Positions 1 through 6,723 of a DNA stretch of 64,000 nt are shown in pieces; the stretch's first letter is position 1, and the number at the start of each line of letters is the position of its first letter. Source of the stretch: Candidatus Falkowbacteria bacterium (GTDB lineage: Bacteria > Patescibacteriota > Patescibacteriia > Patescibacteriales > Patescibacteriaceae); assembly GCA_016699775.1 (NCBI GenBank), contig CP065010.1:868001-932000 (forward strand), in the 5' to 3' direction. The position numbers and the translations under genes are program-made. The notes below the pieces were generated by a model, which had not been told where the DNA came from, searched no databases, and saw nothing but the letters and a program-made list of their open reading frames with translations.

Positions 1-375
1 GAGCGTGATCGCGGATCCTTGGTCGCTTTTGAAACCGGCACTTCAAATTTATATGGCTTGTTAAACGTTCAAGGACGAGGAACACTATTCTTTGGGCCTG
101 GTATTCCAGTCTATAAAGGCCAGGTTATTGGACAAAATGCTCGTAGTGAAGATATTGAAGTTAATATTTGTAAAGCTAAACAATTGTCTAACATGCGCTC
201 AAAGGGTGAAGGTGTCAGCGAACATTTCAAAGCTCCAAAAACTATGGACCTTGAAGAGTCTTTGGAATATATTGGCGATGATGAATTAGTTGAAGTAACT
301 CCATTAAATATTAGAATACGAAAAATGACTCTTGATAAGGCATTAGCTCGAAAAAAAGAATTAGGGATTAAATAA
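1..375 (+). CDS. typA: Ribosome-associated GTPase TypA/BipA, C-terminal fragment
   Basis: Only the last 124 codons are in the window; the frame is open to the left edge. The visible part matches the TypA/BipA-specific C-terminal domain: an RG-S-LV-FETG stretch, then LLNVQGRGTLFFGPG, a Y-GQVIG turn, N-CK-KQLSNMRS, and a tail of basic helices ending KKELGIK. TypA is a translational GTPase related to EF-G that binds the ribosome and assists subunit assembly and growth under stress. The GTP-binding domain lies outside the window, so catalytic residues cannot be checked. A minus-strand gene follows convergently. Confidence 0.93.
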   Translation, partial: ERDRGSLVAFETGTSNLYGLLNVQGRGTLFFGPGIPVYKGQVIGQNARSEDIEVNICKAKQLSNMRSKGEGVSEHFKAPKTMDLEESLEYIGDDELVEVTPLNIRIRKMTLDKALARKKELGIK

Positions 376-451
376 AGTTGAAAGTAATGATGTTGTAAAG
401 TTCAAAAAGTGAAATGATATACTTGAGTCATAATTATTAAAAATTATTTCA

Positions 452-485
452 AATAAAAAACGGCCGGACTACTAGAGTCTGGCCG
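452..485 (-). terminator. Rho-independent terminator of the DHH-like gene
   Basis: A 10-bp GC-rich stem (461-470 with 476-485, one G-T pair) and a 5-nt loop are followed on the minus strand by a T-rich run (454-460). It lies just past the stop of the 503-1459 gene and between convergent genes. Confidence 0.8.
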
Positions 486-502
486 AGTTAAGATTAAGAA
501 AT

Positions 503-1459
503 TTATTTTTTTGTGTAAAGTTCGCGATACACACTTTGCACCGCGACACAAAGACTATTTACAAGCACCTTTGTTTGAAATTTAGGTGGACCTTTTGGGG
601 TTCCAGTTGCGATTAAGTGATCACAACAATACCAAAATTCACCCTTTTTCTTGATCACTTCCATAATTCTTGGGTGACTAACTGGAAAATCCGAACCGGG
701 TCTTCTCTTTACACCCATCATTTCATTGCCTTTTATTTTTTGCCCATAAAATACCATAACCTCTGCACCTCTTGCAAAAGCAAGATCACAAATCTCAAAA
801 GGAGCATCGGTCATTTTAATACATACCGGGCTTTTTTTATCCGGAAGTAATGAAACTACCCGAGAGGAGTACATCTCCTTGGCTCTTATTTTCTGTTTTG
901 CAATCTTTATTTGAGCGAGAAAAGGGAGTGCATAATGGGCAATTAAATCTTTCTGACCTTCATGACCATATCGTCTCAAATAAGATTTAACACCTTGTAT
1001 CTGTGATTCTAAACTACCGGTTCTTAAAATATCCATATAATCTTGTGCAAAAGAAAGGTTACCCATATAATCACCGGCCAAGGTTTTTAATACGTCGCCA
1101 GTAGAATCAAATGTATCAACGTAACAAATGAAATCAGCTAAAGCTTCATTCATCTCCTTTGGTGCATATTTTGACATCACGCTATTGAAAGCTGAGTAAG
1201 TTTTCCCTTCAATAATCTCTCCTTTTATTCCTCTCCCTCCGGCATGAATATCAACAGCGATATTATTAGGTTTCATACCTTTACCATCCCAATTTGCTGG
1301 CTTAAGAACAATAACATCACGCCAATCTGAGTTTTGGAAAAATTTTATTAAATCCTTTATTCCTAGAAAAAAATAAATAATTGCTAAAGTTGAAAATATT
1401 GAATCTATATCCGGATCCTCATGAGAAATTATTATTACTTTTTTATCTCTCTTTTCCAT
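503..1459 (-). CDS. DHH-like phosphoesterase family protein (tentative)
   Basis: This 318-residue soluble protein opens with a hydrophobic strand followed by SHEDPDIDS (about residues 12-20), which resembles the D-x-D metal-binding motif of DHH phosphoesterases. A second acidic/His strand, VDIHAGGRG (about 88-96), sits where the DHH triad is expected, although the classic DHH is not intact. The C-terminal third has a DHHA1-like pattern (FARGAEVMVF, then ATGTPKGPP). DHH proteins cleave phosphodiesters such as nanoRNA or cyclic dinucleotides; the substrate cannot be told. The start is set by a strong Shine-Dalgarno (GAGGAGG) about 10 bases upstream. The gene is single, with its own consensus promoter, a long leader hairpin and a terminator. 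Confidence 0.5.
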   Translation of the reverse strand: MEKRDKKVIIISHEDPDIDSIFSTLAIIYFFLGIKDLIKFFQNSDWRDVIVLKPANWDGKGMKPNNIAVDIHAGGRGIKGEIIEGKTYSAFNSVMSKYAPKEMNEALADFICYVDTFDSTGDVLKTLAGDYMGNLSFAQDYMDILRTGSLESQIQGVKSYLRRYGHEGQKDLIAHYALPFLAQIKIAKQKIRAKEMYSSRVVSLLPDKKSPVCIKMTDAPFEICDLAFARGAEVMVFYGQKIKGNEMMGVKRRPGSDFPVSHPRIMEVIKKKGEFWYCCDHLIATGTPKGPPKFQTKVLVNSLCVAVQSVYRELYTKK

Positions 1460-1493
1460 TTTCTAGGCCTCCTCTGGCCTTGTTTTGTTTATG

Positions 1494-1561
1494 TTATTTA
1501 ATAGTTATTCAAAACCAAAGAAACCAATTGTTACATATGGCCTTAAATAACTATTAAATAA
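1494..1561 (-). promoter_or_regulatory. Leader hairpin, 16-bp perfect inverted repeat
   Basis: Bases 1494-1509 are the exact reverse complement of 1546-1561, with 36 bases between. The repeat lies in the 5' leader between the promoter at 1590-1618 and the ATG at 1459, so it would form a long AU-rich stem in the mRNA of the DHH-like gene. It has no T-run like a terminator, so a regulatory or stabilising role is inferred. Confidence 0.55.
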
Positions 1562-1589
1562 TGCTTTTTAACGAGCAAATTAATTTAGT

Positions 1590-1618
1590 ATTATAGCATA
1601 TATAGAATAAAATGTCAA
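1590..1618 (-). promoter_or_regulatory. Consensus sigma-70 promoter for the DHH-like gene
   Basis: Read on the minus strand: TTGACA (1613-1618), a 17-base spacer, TATAAT (1590-1595). Both boxes are perfect. Transcription should begin near 1583, giving a leader of about 125 nt. Confidence 0.85.
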
Positions 1619-1730
1619 TGTTTTGAGGTAATATGCTCATATTTTGATGATTTTGTAAGAAAAATAGAAGAAATTAAGCTCCCCAGAATTGAACTCCCCA
1701 CCCTCAGGGGCGAGGTTTTCTTGGTACTAA

Positions 1731-1763
1731 TAAAAACAACAAAACCCAATGTTTTGCTGTTTT
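1731..1763 (-). terminator. Hairpin terminator after the small acidic protein gene
   Basis: On the minus strand a stem of CAAAAC/GTTTTG, extended by flanking A/T pairs, is followed by a T-run at 1731-1736. It lies 25-60 bases past the stop at 1789. Confidence 0.55.
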
Positions 1764-1788
1764 AAAGTCTTAAATGTATGCTTTCTAT

Positions 1789-2004
1789 CTATCCCTCACC
1801 TAATTCTGTTTCAACCTGCTCCCACATACTCATTAATTGATCCTCAATAAACTCAATATTCTCATCATCATCAATTTTGCCACGTTCATTAAAATAATCA
1901 ATTGTTTCTTCAACAAGCTGTTTATAGGCATCACGATTATAGGCTGCTTGTTCTCGCAACTTTACCAGGACTAATTCAAAGATTTCTTGAGCTAATGGTT
2001 CCAT
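1789..2004 (-). CDS. Small acidic conserved protein of unknown function
   Basis: A 71-residue soluble helical protein rich in Glu and Asp with no recognised domain. The frame is open 16 codons further upstream to 2052, but a consensus promoter (-10 box at 2024-2029) lies inside that extension, so the ATG at 2004 (protein beginning MEPLAQEIF) is taken as the start, with a leader of only about 13 nt. It is divergent from rpsT. No signal peptide or membrane segment is visible, and the function is unknown. Confidence 0.6.
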   Translation of the reverse strand: MEPLAQEIFELVLVKLREQAAYNRDAYKQLVEETIDYFNERGKIDDDENIEFIEDQLMSMWEQVETELGEG

Positions 2005-2023
2005 AGATTTTAATTTCACCCTA

Positions 2024-2052
2024 TTTATACTCCTAAAAAAGCTAACTGTCAA
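2024..2052 (-). promoter_or_regulatory. Promoter of the small acidic protein gene
   Basis: On the minus strand TTGACA (2047-2052), a 17-base spacer and TATAAA (2024-2029). This promoter decides the translation start at 2004, because a start at 2052 would lie upstream of the transcript. Confidence 0.75.
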
Positions 2053-2059
2053 TGCTACC

Positions 2060-2088
2060 TTTACTTTTCTTAATGAAAATGCTAGTAT
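2060..2088 (+). promoter_or_regulatory. Putative rpsT promoter
   Basis: TTTACT (2060-2065), a 17-base spacer and TAGTAT (2083-2088), with a TG two bases before the -10 box (extended -10). It is positioned for a leader of about 25 nt before the rpsT ATG. Confidence 0.5.
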
Positions 2089-2118
2089 TCATACATATTA
2101 TTAATAAATTATTCAGTT

Positions 2119-2391
2119 ATGCCTAATAAAAAATCAGCAGAAAAAGAACTGCGAAAAAGTATCAAGCGTGCGGTTAAAAATGCAAAAGTTAAAGATACAA
2201 TTAATCTCTTAACAAAGAAAACTAAGAAAGCAATTTCAGCTTCAGAAGATGTTGCCAAGGATCTTTTGAAAGAAACAATGACTGCTATTGATAAAGCAGC
2301 TAAGACTGGTTTAATTAAAAAGAATACTCGCGACCGAAAAAAGTCCAGACTTCATAAAAAATTAAACGCCATGATTAAGGGGAAAAAATAA
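2119..2391 (+). CDS. rpsT: 30S ribosomal protein S20
   Basis: A 90-residue, very basic, all-helical protein with the S20 pattern: N-terminal MPNKKSAEKELRKS, central T-KAIDKAAK-G-IKKNT, and RKKSRLHKKLNA near the end. S20 binds the 5' and 3' minor domains of 16S rRNA early in 30S assembly. Length and composition are typical. It is a monocistronic gene between its own promoter and a bidirectional terminator shared with convergent holA. Confidence 0.95.
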   Translation: MPNKKSAEKELRKSIKRAVKNAKVKDTINLLTKKTKKAISASEDVAKDLLKETMTAIDKAAKTGLIKKNTRDRKKSRLHKKLNAMIKGKK

Positions 2392-2471
2392 CACTAGTGT
2401 CGTGCCTACTTCTTGTCATGCAGACAAATACAAGATCTCGTTTTTTTACCCGATGTAAATAAAACTTACAT

Positions 2472-2509
2472 AAAAAAATCGTCTAGTCACTTGACTGGGC
2501 GATTTTTTT
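2472..2509. terminator. Bidirectional terminator between rpsT and holA
   Basis: An 11-bp stem (TCGTCTAGTCA paired with TGACTGGGCGA, two G-T pairs) has an A-run on its left and a T-run on its right, so it can end transcripts from both convergent genes. It touches the holA stop codon. Confidence 0.85.
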
Positions 2510-3538
2510 CTATAAACTCACCAAGACAACAGGCAACAACTCCTCCAACTTACCCTGCCCTGTCTTTGATTTAAAATCTAGATCAATTAAACGATTAATT
2601 GCATTTTGCAAACTAATCAAATTAAACTTTCTGACCTGATTAATACTTTTTTCTAAAACATAGGGATGCAAACCAAGCGACTTAGCTAACTCTTTTGAAG
2701 TCTTGCCACTATCAAGCCCCTGACGAACAGAAGCCAAGGTCTTAAATTGCCAAAGCATCATAGTCAGTAAATAGTGAGGATGAGCACCACCAATTATTTG
2801 CTCATTAAATAATTTCACAGCTAGACTTGCTTGTCGATTTCCCAAAGCATCAGTTAAAGAAAAAATTCCGTCAATTAATGATTGACTAACCATTTCTTTA
2901 ACCATCTCATCAGTGATAGTTGCTTCCTCTTTTCCCGACGCCAGTGCATAGGCAGAGAGTTTATTTATTTCTTGTGATAATAACCAGAGATCTGTTCCAA
3001 CCAACCCAGTTAATAATTGCAGTGTGGAATTTGAAATCCGGACACCGTTTTTTTTAATCATAGTGAGTAATAATTTTGTCAGATCACTACCAGACAATAC
3101 ATCAAAAAATTGCACAAACTGACTTTTTACCAAATAATCAAATAACTTTTTTTCTATTTTATTTAACGGCAATGTCTTGTTATCTGCTCCTGGCTTCATT
3201 ATTAAATTTTTTCCGGCAATTTTCTTTTCAACAAAGTTTGGCTCATAGATAACCAAAATATTTTCATTGTTTTTTTCTTTTTGTAAAAACTCTCCTAGCT
3301 CTTCTAATATCTCAACTTGCTTATTATTCATAATATTAGACAGGGTAATAAAGCGACGCTTTGAAAAAAGCGAGGCAGGTCGATAGAGGGTTGAGAGTTC
3401 ATCAATTGTCGTTTTTGCTCCATCAATCGAAACCACACTGGAACCGGTTGGATCCACTTCTTTGATAAACTTTTCCCGTAATTCGTTGATTTTTTGCTTA
3501 GCCCGGAAGTCATCAGGACCATAGAGAAAGATAATCAT
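2510..3538 (-). CDS. holA: DNA polymerase III subunit delta
   Basis: The 342-residue length and pattern fit HolA, the clamp-loader delta subunit that opens the beta sliding clamp. The N-terminus is MIIFLYGPDDFRAKQKI, matching the family start (FLYG-D-FL). The AAA+-like first domain (about 1-140) lacks a Walker A, as expected for delta. A middle helical region (LLTGLVGTDLWLLSQEINKL, about 180-200) and the C-terminal collar domain (HPHYLLTMMLWQFKTL, then LGLHPYVLEK) follow. The gene is single, convergent with rpsT. The ATG at 3538 has a GAGG Shine-Dalgarno. Confidence 0.93.
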   Translation of the reverse strand: MIIFLYGPDDFRAKQKINELREKFIKEVDPTGSSVVSIDGAKTTIDELSTLYRPASLFSKRRFITLSNIMNNKQVEILEELGEFLQKEKNNENILVIYEPNFVEKKIAGKNLIMKPGADNKTLPLNKIEKKLFDYLVKSQFVQFFDVLSGSDLTKLLLTMIKKNGVRISNSTLQLLTGLVGTDLWLLSQEINKLSAYALASGKEEATITDEMVKEMVSQSLIDGIFSLTDALGNRQASLAVKLFNEQIIGGAHPHYLLTMMLWQFKTLASVRQGLDSGKTSKELAKSLGLHPYVLEKSINQVRKFNLISLQNAINRLIDLDFKSKTGQGKLEELLPVVLVSL

Positions 3539-3547
3539 ATCCTCACA

Positions 3548-3576
3548 CTATACCTTAATTAGCCTGGCTTTTCCAG
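3548..3576 (-). promoter_or_regulatory. Putative holA promoter
   Basis: On the minus strand TGGAAA (3571-3576), 17 bases, TATAGT (3548-3553). The -10 box ends 10 bases before the ATG, so the leader would be very short. Confidence 0.4.
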
Positions 3577-3660
3577 TCTACATACTATATCTAAGATACA
3601 CTGTATAAATAAATTTTTACTCAACTAATTATGATTTAAACAGCAAAAAAATAACCTTCT

Positions 3661-3689
3661 TTGACAAAATAATTAAATTGATTTAACCT
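3661..3689 (+). promoter_or_regulatory. Putative promoter of the secreted 155-residue protein
   Basis: A perfect TTGACA (3661-3666), 17 bases and a weak TAACCT (3684-3689). The leader would be about 35 nt and carries a GGAG Shine-Dalgarno. Confidence 0.35.
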
Positions 3690-3729
3690 AAGAAAAAATC
3701 ACTCAACCTTAAAAAAATGGAGATTCAAA

Positions 3730-4197
3730 ATGAAAACAATCATTATTCTGGTTCTTTGTCTTGTCAGTTCTGTTCCAGTGGCACAATCAGTGGCACAAAA
3801 AATTTTATTTTTTAAAGTTACAAGTAATAGCTCTACAATCAAATATGAAGGTGACAAGGAATATTTCAACCATTCTTACAAAGGTTTATATTTGAACGAA
3901 AATGAAACGGATAACCTCATAGAATATGTTGACTATGATGGTTACCAAAAACATTATATTAGCTTGGTATTTGATAACCTAATCTATGTCATTAAATTTA
4001 ATGATTTCAAAGAAGATGATGAGGGCTGGAATGTCATAGAAAAAGCTAGTATTGCTATAATAAATTGGCCTGGAACAAAATATGAAAGAAATATTTTTCA
4101 AACTTTGACTTCAGGAAAAATTAGATTTAATCAAAAAAAATCATCAATCTTCTTCAAGGAAACACTTTTTGAAGAGGATATAAGCCGAAAAATATGA
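3730..4197 (+). CDS. Secreted protein of unknown function
   Basis: This 155-residue protein starts with a cleavable signal peptide (MKTIIILVLCLVSSVPVAQS, probable cleavage after residue 19-22). The mature part alternates charged and aromatic residues (Y, F, W), suggesting a compact beta-rich extracytoplasmic domain. No family is recognised. GGAG sits 7 bases before the ATG. The gene stands alone with a strong terminator immediately after it. A role outside the cell is inferred from the signal peptide only. Confidence 0.65.
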   Translation: MKTIIILVLCLVSSVPVAQSVAQKILFFKVTSNSSTIKYEGDKEYFNHSYKGLYLNENETDNLIEYVDYDGYQKHYISLVFDNLIYVIKFNDFKEDDEGWNVIEKASIAIINWPGTKYERNIFQTLTSGKIRFNQKKSSIFFKETLFEEDISRKI

Positions 4198-4205
4198 GAA
4201 GCTTT

Positions 4206-4246
4206 AAAACCTTATTGTCTGATCCAAAGGACAATAAGGTTTTTTA
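4206..4246 (+). terminator. Strong rho-independent terminator
   Basis: A 14-bp perfect stem (4206-4219 with 4230-4243), 10-nt loop and a T-run. It lies 9 bases after the stop of the secreted protein gene. Confidence 0.9.
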
Positions 4247-4310
4247 TTTGCGAAAAGAAAGCCTGGCCGATAATAGGGAAATTTTATTACCATAATTTCA
4301 AAAGAGATGC

Positions 4311-4316
4311 TATGAT
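4311..4316 (+). promoter_or_regulatory. -10 box of the endonuclease Q gene (near-leaderless mRNA)
   Basis: TATGAT ends 8 bases before the ATG at 4325, so transcription would begin at or a base or two before the start codon. No good -35 box or Shine-Dalgarno is visible. Confidence 0.4.
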
Positions 4317-4324
4317 ACAATATT

Positions 4325-5587
4325 ATGAAAACTATCCTTGACCTCCATATCCATTCCAAATATTCACGAGCCTGTAGCCCTCAATTAACGCTTGAGAATA
4401 TTGATACAACCTGTAGACAAAAAGGCATTGGCATTGTGGCGACCGGAGACTTTACCTACCCAGCTTGGTTTAAATCAATAGAAAATGAGTTGGAAGAAAT
4501 TATGCATACAGGATTATATAAATTAAAAACACGAAACAATACTGATTTAAAATTCATTCTATCAACTGAGCTATCATTAATTTATAAAGATAACGGAAAG
4601 GTCCGACGAGTACATATTATGGTAACAGCTCCAAACCTTCAAGCTGTCAAAAAACTAAATGAATATCTTGATAAGCATTATAATATTCGATCTGACGGGC
4701 GACCAATTCTTGGTATGAGTTGTCCAGACTTAGTAAAACTCTGCTTATCAATAGACCCCCATTTTCTAATTTACCCAGCTCATATTTGGACACCATGGTT
4801 TGCTATGTTTGGTTCAAAATCTGGCTTTGACTCTGTTGAAGAATGTTTTCATGACCAAACTGATCATATTTATGCTTATGAAACTGGCATATCAAGTGAC
4901 CCAACCATGAACTGGCGTTTATCACAACTTGACCATCTAACCTTACTTTCAAACTCTGATGCCCACTCACTGCCAAATCTTGCTCGTGAAGCCAACGTTT
5001 TTGATTTAAGTGATCTACCAACCTATCAAGAAATTTATAGCAGTATAAAAAATAGAGATACAAAAAAAATTCTTTACACCATTGAATTTTGGCCCGAGGA
5101 AGGTATGTATCATTTTGATGGACATCGAGCCTGTGGAATTAGTTTTACTCCCAAACAGTCACAAGAACATAAGAATCTCTGCCCGGTTTGCGGTAAATCA
5201 CTTGTTATTGGTGTTCTTAACCGTGTAAATGAAATGGCAGATCGCACTGAAGGCAAAAAACCAAAAAAAGCCATCCCTTTTAAACAAACAGTTGAATTGG
5301 ATAAAATAATTGGTGAAGCTCTTGGTATAAAAAATAGACAATCCACAAAAATTCAAGAGATATATCACTCAATGCTGACTTCACTGGGAACTGAATTAGA
5401 TATATTATTAGAAATTCCCTTAAAACAAATAAAAAAATATACAACCAGCGAAGTTGCTGAAGGAATCCGCCGTGTTCGTGATGGAGAGTTATTCATTACA
5501 CCTGGTTTTGATGGGCAATATGGAAAAGTAAAGATTTTTTCTCCGAAAGAAAAGATTTCCAAACAAAAAAGTTATTTTAAGCAATAA
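4325..5587 (+). CDS. Endonuclease Q-like PHP-domain DNA repair nuclease
   Basis: The 420-residue protein has the PHP metal-binding start DLHIHSKYSR (residues 6-15) and later His/Asp motifs (YPAHIWTPWF; LLSNSDAHSLPNLARE), followed by a zinc-binding region with Cys pairs (RACGISF and CPVCGKSL, about 262-291). The C-terminal region ends with IRRVRDGELFITPGFDGQYG. This is the order of endonuclease Q, known from Thermococcales and some Bacillus, which cuts 5' of deaminated bases (uracil, hypoxanthine, xanthine). The family assignment is confident; activity in this organism is inferred. It is upstream of the isomerase gene, which has its own promoter. Confidence 0.82.
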   Translation: MKTILDLHIHSKYSRACSPQLTLENIDTTCRQKGIGIVATGDFTYPAWFKSIENELEEIMHTGLYKLKTRNNTDLKFILSTELSLIYKDNGKVRRVHIMVTAPNLQAVKKLNEYLDKHYNIRSDGRPILGMSCPDLVKLCLSIDPHFLIYPAHIWTPWFAMFGSKSGFDSVEECFHDQTDHIYAYETGISSDPTMNWRLSQLDHLTLLSNSDAHSLPNLAREANVFDLSDLPTYQEIYSSIKNRDTKKILYTIEFWPEEGMYHFDGHRACGISFTPKQSQEHKNLCPVCGKSLVIGVLNRVNEMADRTEGKKPKKAIPFKQTVELDKIIGEALGIKNRQSTKIQEIYHSMLTSLGTELDILLEIPLKQIKKYTTSEVAEGIRRVRDGELFITPGFDGQYGKVKIFSPKEKISKQKSYFKQ

Positions 5588-5596
5588 AAATAGTGG

Positions 5597-5625
5597 TTGC
5601 TTGGTGAAAAAAAATACGATATAAT
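5597..5625 (+). promoter_or_regulatory. Promoter of the isomerase gene
   Basis: TTGCTT (5597-5602), a 17-base spacer and a perfect TATAAT (5620-5625). The ATG at 5636 follows after only 10 bases, so the transcript is almost leaderless. This argues against the upstream TTG at 5597 as translation start. Confidence 0.6.
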
Positions 5626-5635
5626 CACTACTACT

Positions 5636-6691
5636 ATGTTACTTGCCTTAAAACGTTCATTTATTTCAAAGCCTCTCCTTGAATCATTACAAAAATTACC
5701 AGAACAAATAAGTTCTGTTATTAAAGATGAAAAAAATTTCGCTTTAAATTTTTCCGCTGGTGATATTGAGACTATAGTTATTAATGGCATGGGCGGATCA
5801 AACCTTGGTGGTTATGTTATTCAATCAATTTTCAGGGATCGTTTAAAAATACCTTTGTTAATTGAACCAGGTTATGATGTTCCTGGGTATGTAAACAGCA
5901 AAACCCTCTATATAATTTCTTCATATTCTGGTTCCACTGAAGAACCAATAGCCGCCTACAAAATAGCTAAACGTCGCGGGGCAATGATTATTGTTCTTTG
6001 CTCAGATAATGATAGCTCACTAAAAAAACTAGCCCTACGAGACAATGTAGCTCATTATTTTTTTGCAACTTCATCTAACCCTTCAAATCAACCACGCTTA
6101 GGTTTGGGATATGGGGTCAGTAGTTTATTAATGCTTTTCAAAAAACTAAATTTCCTTTCCATAAAAGACAAAGATCTAGAGATCATTATAAGCCAACTGA
6201 AACGAAAAAATTCTATATTATCAAAAAAAGGAAATGAGGCAGAACAATTAGCAAAAAAACTAGTAGGACATGAAGCACTAATAATTGGCGGGCAACTATT
6301 TGAAGGAAATTTACGAATAATGCGAAATCAATGGTGCGAAACCGGAAAAAACTTTGCTTCATATCTTGTTGTCCCAGATATGAATCACTTTTCGCTGGAA
6401 GGTCTTGGGAAACCAGTTAGTAACAAAAAACGTTTGGTAGCTATAGAAATTCAATCTTCTTTATATGATGCAAAAATTAAAAAACGTCTTGAGTTAACAA
6501 AAGAGATTATTAAACGACAAGGCATTAAAGTAGTATCATATTCACCATCAGGGAAAACTCCCTTAGCTCAAAGTTTTGACCTCTTGCAGTTTGGCTCTTG
6601 GTTAACGTATTATCTTTCTATACAAAATCACGTAGACCCTCTACCAGTCCCTTGGGTTGACTGGTTTAAAAAACAGCTATTAACTAAATAA
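5636..6691 (+). CDS. Bifunctional phosphoglucose/phosphomannose isomerase
   Basis: A 351-residue SIS-domain protein. The first SIS domain (about 30-150) carries INGMGGSNLGGYV and the sugar-phosphate loop SSYSGSTEEP, typical of the archaeal/bacterial PGI/PMI family. The second holds IIGGQLFEGNLRIMRNQWCETGKN and ends with a DPLPVPWVDWFK motif. It interconverts glucose-6-phosphate, mannose-6-phosphate and fructose-6-phosphate in the cytosol, feeding glycolysis or sugar-nucleotide synthesis. An in-frame TTG at 5597 would add 13 residues but lies at the -35 box, so the ATG at 5636 is preferred. Confidence 0.88.
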   Translation: MLLALKRSFISKPLLESLQKLPEQISSVIKDEKNFALNFSAGDIETIVINGMGGSNLGGYVIQSIFRDRLKIPLLIEPGYDVPGYVNSKTLYIISSYSGSTEEPIAAYKIAKRRGAMIIVLCSDNDSSLKKLALRDNVAHYFFATSSNPSNQPRLGLGYGVSSLLMLFKKLNFLSIKDKDLEIIISQLKRKNSILSKKGNEAEQLAKKLVGHEALIIGGQLFEGNLRIMRNQWCETGKNFASYLVVPDMNHFSLEGLGKPVSNKKRLVAIEIQSSLYDAKIKKRLELTKEIIKRQGIKVVSYSPSGKTPLAQSFDLLQFGSWLTYYLSIQNHVDPLPVPWVDWFKKQLLTK

Positions 6692-6723
6692 AATATATGA
6701 AACATTCAGGAGGGGAATGGATC

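Noticed and set aside
1678..1740. tRNA-like T-loop (GTTCAATTC on the minus strand) beside a GC hairpin
   Set aside because: The would-be T-stem does not pair (GGGAG against CTGGG) and no anticodon or acceptor stem can be built; no tRNA is called.
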